From: Nitrospirota bacterium | GTDB taxonomy: Bacteria; Nitrospirota; Thermodesulfovibrionia; Thermodesulfovibrionales; JdFR-86 | NCBI GenBank assembly: GCA_016207905.1 | Contig: JACQZC010000036.1 | Span: 1-43,284, forward strand | Length of the DNA: 43,284 nt | Reading direction: 5' to 3' | Shown: in pieces, positions 42,409 through 43,284 of the stretch | Layout: every line of letters starts with the position of its first letter | Position numbering within the stretch: the first letter of the stretch is position 1 | Program-made: the position numbers and the translations under genes | Notes under the pieces: generated by a model | Databases searched by the model: none | What the model was told of the DNA's origin: nothing | The model's input: the letters and a program-made list of their open reading frames with translations, nothing else

Positions 42409-42550
42409 AAGCAAGCCTCCATTTTATATAAAGAACAATTGAAAGAAGATAGAAAAATGCACAAAGAGAGGCAAGCCTCTGAAATATATATGTAACTGCC
42501 TCTGTTTGAATGGGATGTGAGACAAAGAGAAGGGCGGAGAAAAGGGCAAT

Positions 42551-42586
42551 GAGATTGCTTCGGGACTCTGTCCCTCGCAATGACAG
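42551..42586. repeat. GTCATTGCGA-type palindromic repeat inside the decayed paralogue
   Basis: GAGATTGCTTCGGGACTCTG followed by TCCCTCGCAATGACAG. The inner arms GGGAC and GTCCC and the outer arms ATTGC and GCAAT pair. It lies at the position of 17513-17549 in the intact gene but has a different central sequence. Confidence 0.75.
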
Positions 42587-43006
42587 ATAAGGCGTCCTGA
42601 AAGTCAATACAACAAGAAAATACACAAGCAAGGCATTAAGGATATGAATTGTAAGGTTTACAATATGATAGCCCCTGACATCAGTGCCGTGAAGTTTATA
42701 GTTTAGTGCGAATGTGAGATAACCAATATATCTGCTTTTAAAGGCACCATAATATTCAAATCCCTTTGCCTTTGATGGCTCAAGGAAATATGAAAGGTCT
42801 TTTACAATAGGATTTTGTGCTATAAGAAAGTCTTCATCCCACTGAAAAGGCGAATTGAATGTATTTGAGTATGAAAGAATGCCTAAGAGGGCTATGAGGA
42901 TAAGATGAACTGTAGGCTTGTTGGAGATAGATTTCACACATTTATTTTAACACATAAAGATTGAGCGGGGGATGGCAGGCAATGAAAACCATAGTTCATT
43001 TTTCCC

Positions 43007-43035
43007 TTGACAAATAGGGTTTAATGTGTTATTAT
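43007..43035 (+). promoter_or_regulatory. Near-consensus promoter in repeat copy B
   Basis: TTGACA at 43007-43012, 17 bases, TATTAT at 43030-43035. Flanked by ACCATAGTT (from 42989) and AACTATAGTT (from 43038), inverted relative to each other. One of the best promoter matches in the window; it drives a possible 28-codon frame and reads out of the window. Confidence 0.7.
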
Positions 43036-43062
43036 CTAACTATAGTTTATAGGGGGTTGGGT

Positions 43063-43149
43063 ATGAAAAGAGAGGAAGTAAGGATGGTGATTTGGTTCAA
43101 TAGTGAAGCAAAATTGAAGCAGGAATCATTTAAAATCAAGGGGTTATGA
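43063..43149 (+). CDS. Possible 28-residue peptide in repeat copy B
   Basis: ATG at 43063 with AGGGGG six bases upstream and 27 bases after the -10 box; TGA at 43147-43149. The peptide begins MKREEVRMVIWFNSEAKLKQ and has no recognised family. Copy A lacks an equivalent frame, so this may be chance or the remains of a gene once driven by the promoter. Confidence 0.3.
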   Translation: MKREEVRMVIWFNSEAKLKQESFKIKGL

Positions 43150-43188
43150 GGCACCCCCCCTACCCTATAAACTAAAGCAAAAACATTA

Positions 43189-43232
43189 GACCCTGAATCG
43201 AGTTCAGGGTGACGGTTAGGGTTCAGGGTGAC
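43189..43232. repeat. 'CCCTGAA...TTCAGGGTGAC' interspersed repeat
   Basis: CCCTGAA-TCGAG-TTCAGGG (43191-43209) followed by GTGAC and a second half-copy TTCAGGGTGAC (about 43222-43232). On the minus strand this type reads RHPELDSGS, a peptide often mis-annotated as protein. The remaining bases to 43284 show no clear gene. Confidence 0.75.
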
Positions 43233-43284
43233 AGGATTGAAGGAGGTAGAATGAAAAGAGGACAAGGCACACATGAGGCAAAGA

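Larger units (their letters stand above)
41529..42937 (-). pseudogene. Decayed paralogue of the TMTC-like membrane TPR protein
   Basis: Two frames (42305-42937, 210 residues; 41529-42314, 261 residues) match successive parts of the 614-residue protein at 17154-18998, often with near identity (SNTFNSPFQWDE; HPIQTEAVTYIFQR; YLRLLFLPVNQN). Between them about 109 bases present in the other copy (17784-17892) are missing at about 42323, which shifts the frame and removes one membrane segment. The C-terminus stops inside the TPRs (GRYEEALSK), leaving fewer repeats than the intact copy. Both palindromic repeats of the intact copy are also present here. Expression of the upstream part is possible but a working protein is unlikely. 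Confidence 0.85.
42984..43176 (+). repeat. Copy B of the promoter-bearing interspersed repeat
   Basis: Begins GAAAACCATAGTTCATTTTT, then CTTGACAAA, AACTATAGTTTATAGG, a variable middle, and the conserved end AAAATCAAGGGGTTATGAG, CACCCCCCCTACCC, TATAAACTAAA. The order and orientation of blocks match copy A at 32289-32469 read on the other strand. TAGTTTATAGGG near 43043 and CCCTATAAACTA near 43163-43174 form terminal inverted repeats of the inner ~130 bases. Confidence 0.75.

Noticed and set aside
43047-43274. 75-codon minus-strand frame containing RHPELDSGS
   Set aside because: The peptide is the translation of a common interspersed repeat and the frame runs through repeat copy B.

Overview
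The window looks like chromosomal DNA of an anaerobic, Gram-negative-type bacterium of moderate GC content. Several traits fit Nitrospirota (Thermodesulfovibrionia-like) or Desulfobacterota: system II cytochrome c maturation (ResB/CcsA), a futalosine-pathway menaquinone gene (mqnD), a phosphoglycerate-mutase-type enzyme beside threonine synthase, a corrinoid-enzyme reactivase, NtrC-type regulators, and signal peptides and lipoboxes. The taxon is an inference from gene content. No rRNA, tRNA, CRISPR array or intact insertion sequence was seen.

Layout. (1) 1-10949, all minus strand: the start of a cut-off gene, a 1000-residue membrane/spermidine-synthase-like/TPR fusion, a small membrane protein, cysM, lysC, an MNT/HEPN pair, a phosphoglycerate-mutase-type protein that is probably the homoserine kinase, thrC, a NIL-domain protein, a CysO-like sulfur carrier and a second zinc-ribbon threonine-synthase-like enzyme. 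Tight spacing points to one aspartate-family and sulfur amino acid cluster. (2) 11080-17051: smc on plus, converging on a three-gene minus-strand signalling unit (kinase, response regulator with a HEPN-like tail, OmpA/MotB-like membrane protein). (3) 17154-27269, plus strand: a TMTC-like membrane TPR protein, then an envelope-facing series of PQQ-type propeller, TPR-CHAT protease-like protein (broken by a frameshift), CHASE2-adenylate cyclase and FecR protein, followed by mqnD and a SurA-N-like lipoprotein. (4) 27259-31589: SufR-like regulator divergent from a transaldolase/HMA/TPR group, an ArsR regulator and a RACE-type ferredoxin-ASKHA protein. (5) 31651-34563: macro-domain protein, then the RNA repair pair rtcB/archease. 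(6) 34610-40952, minus strand: resB, ccsA, a kinase with a CxxCH heme-type motif, a sigma-54 activator and a lone receiver. (7) 40953-43284: repeat-rich DNA, a decayed copy of the TMTC-like gene, and a copy of a promoter-bearing repeat.

The most interesting items are: the exported propeller/TPR-CHAT/CHASE2-cyclase/FecR series; a roughly 185-bp repeat present at 32289-32469 and 42984-43176 that carries a near-consensus promoter flanked by inverted operator-like sites; a Fis-like helix-turn-helix segment inside ResB; a heme-type sensor kinase encoded next to the cytochrome c maturation genes and apparently starting at CTG; a sulfur carrier with six residues after its Gly-Gly; and a membrane-gene duplication in which both copies carry the same two palindromic repeats, one copy remaining open and the other broken by a 109-bp deletion.
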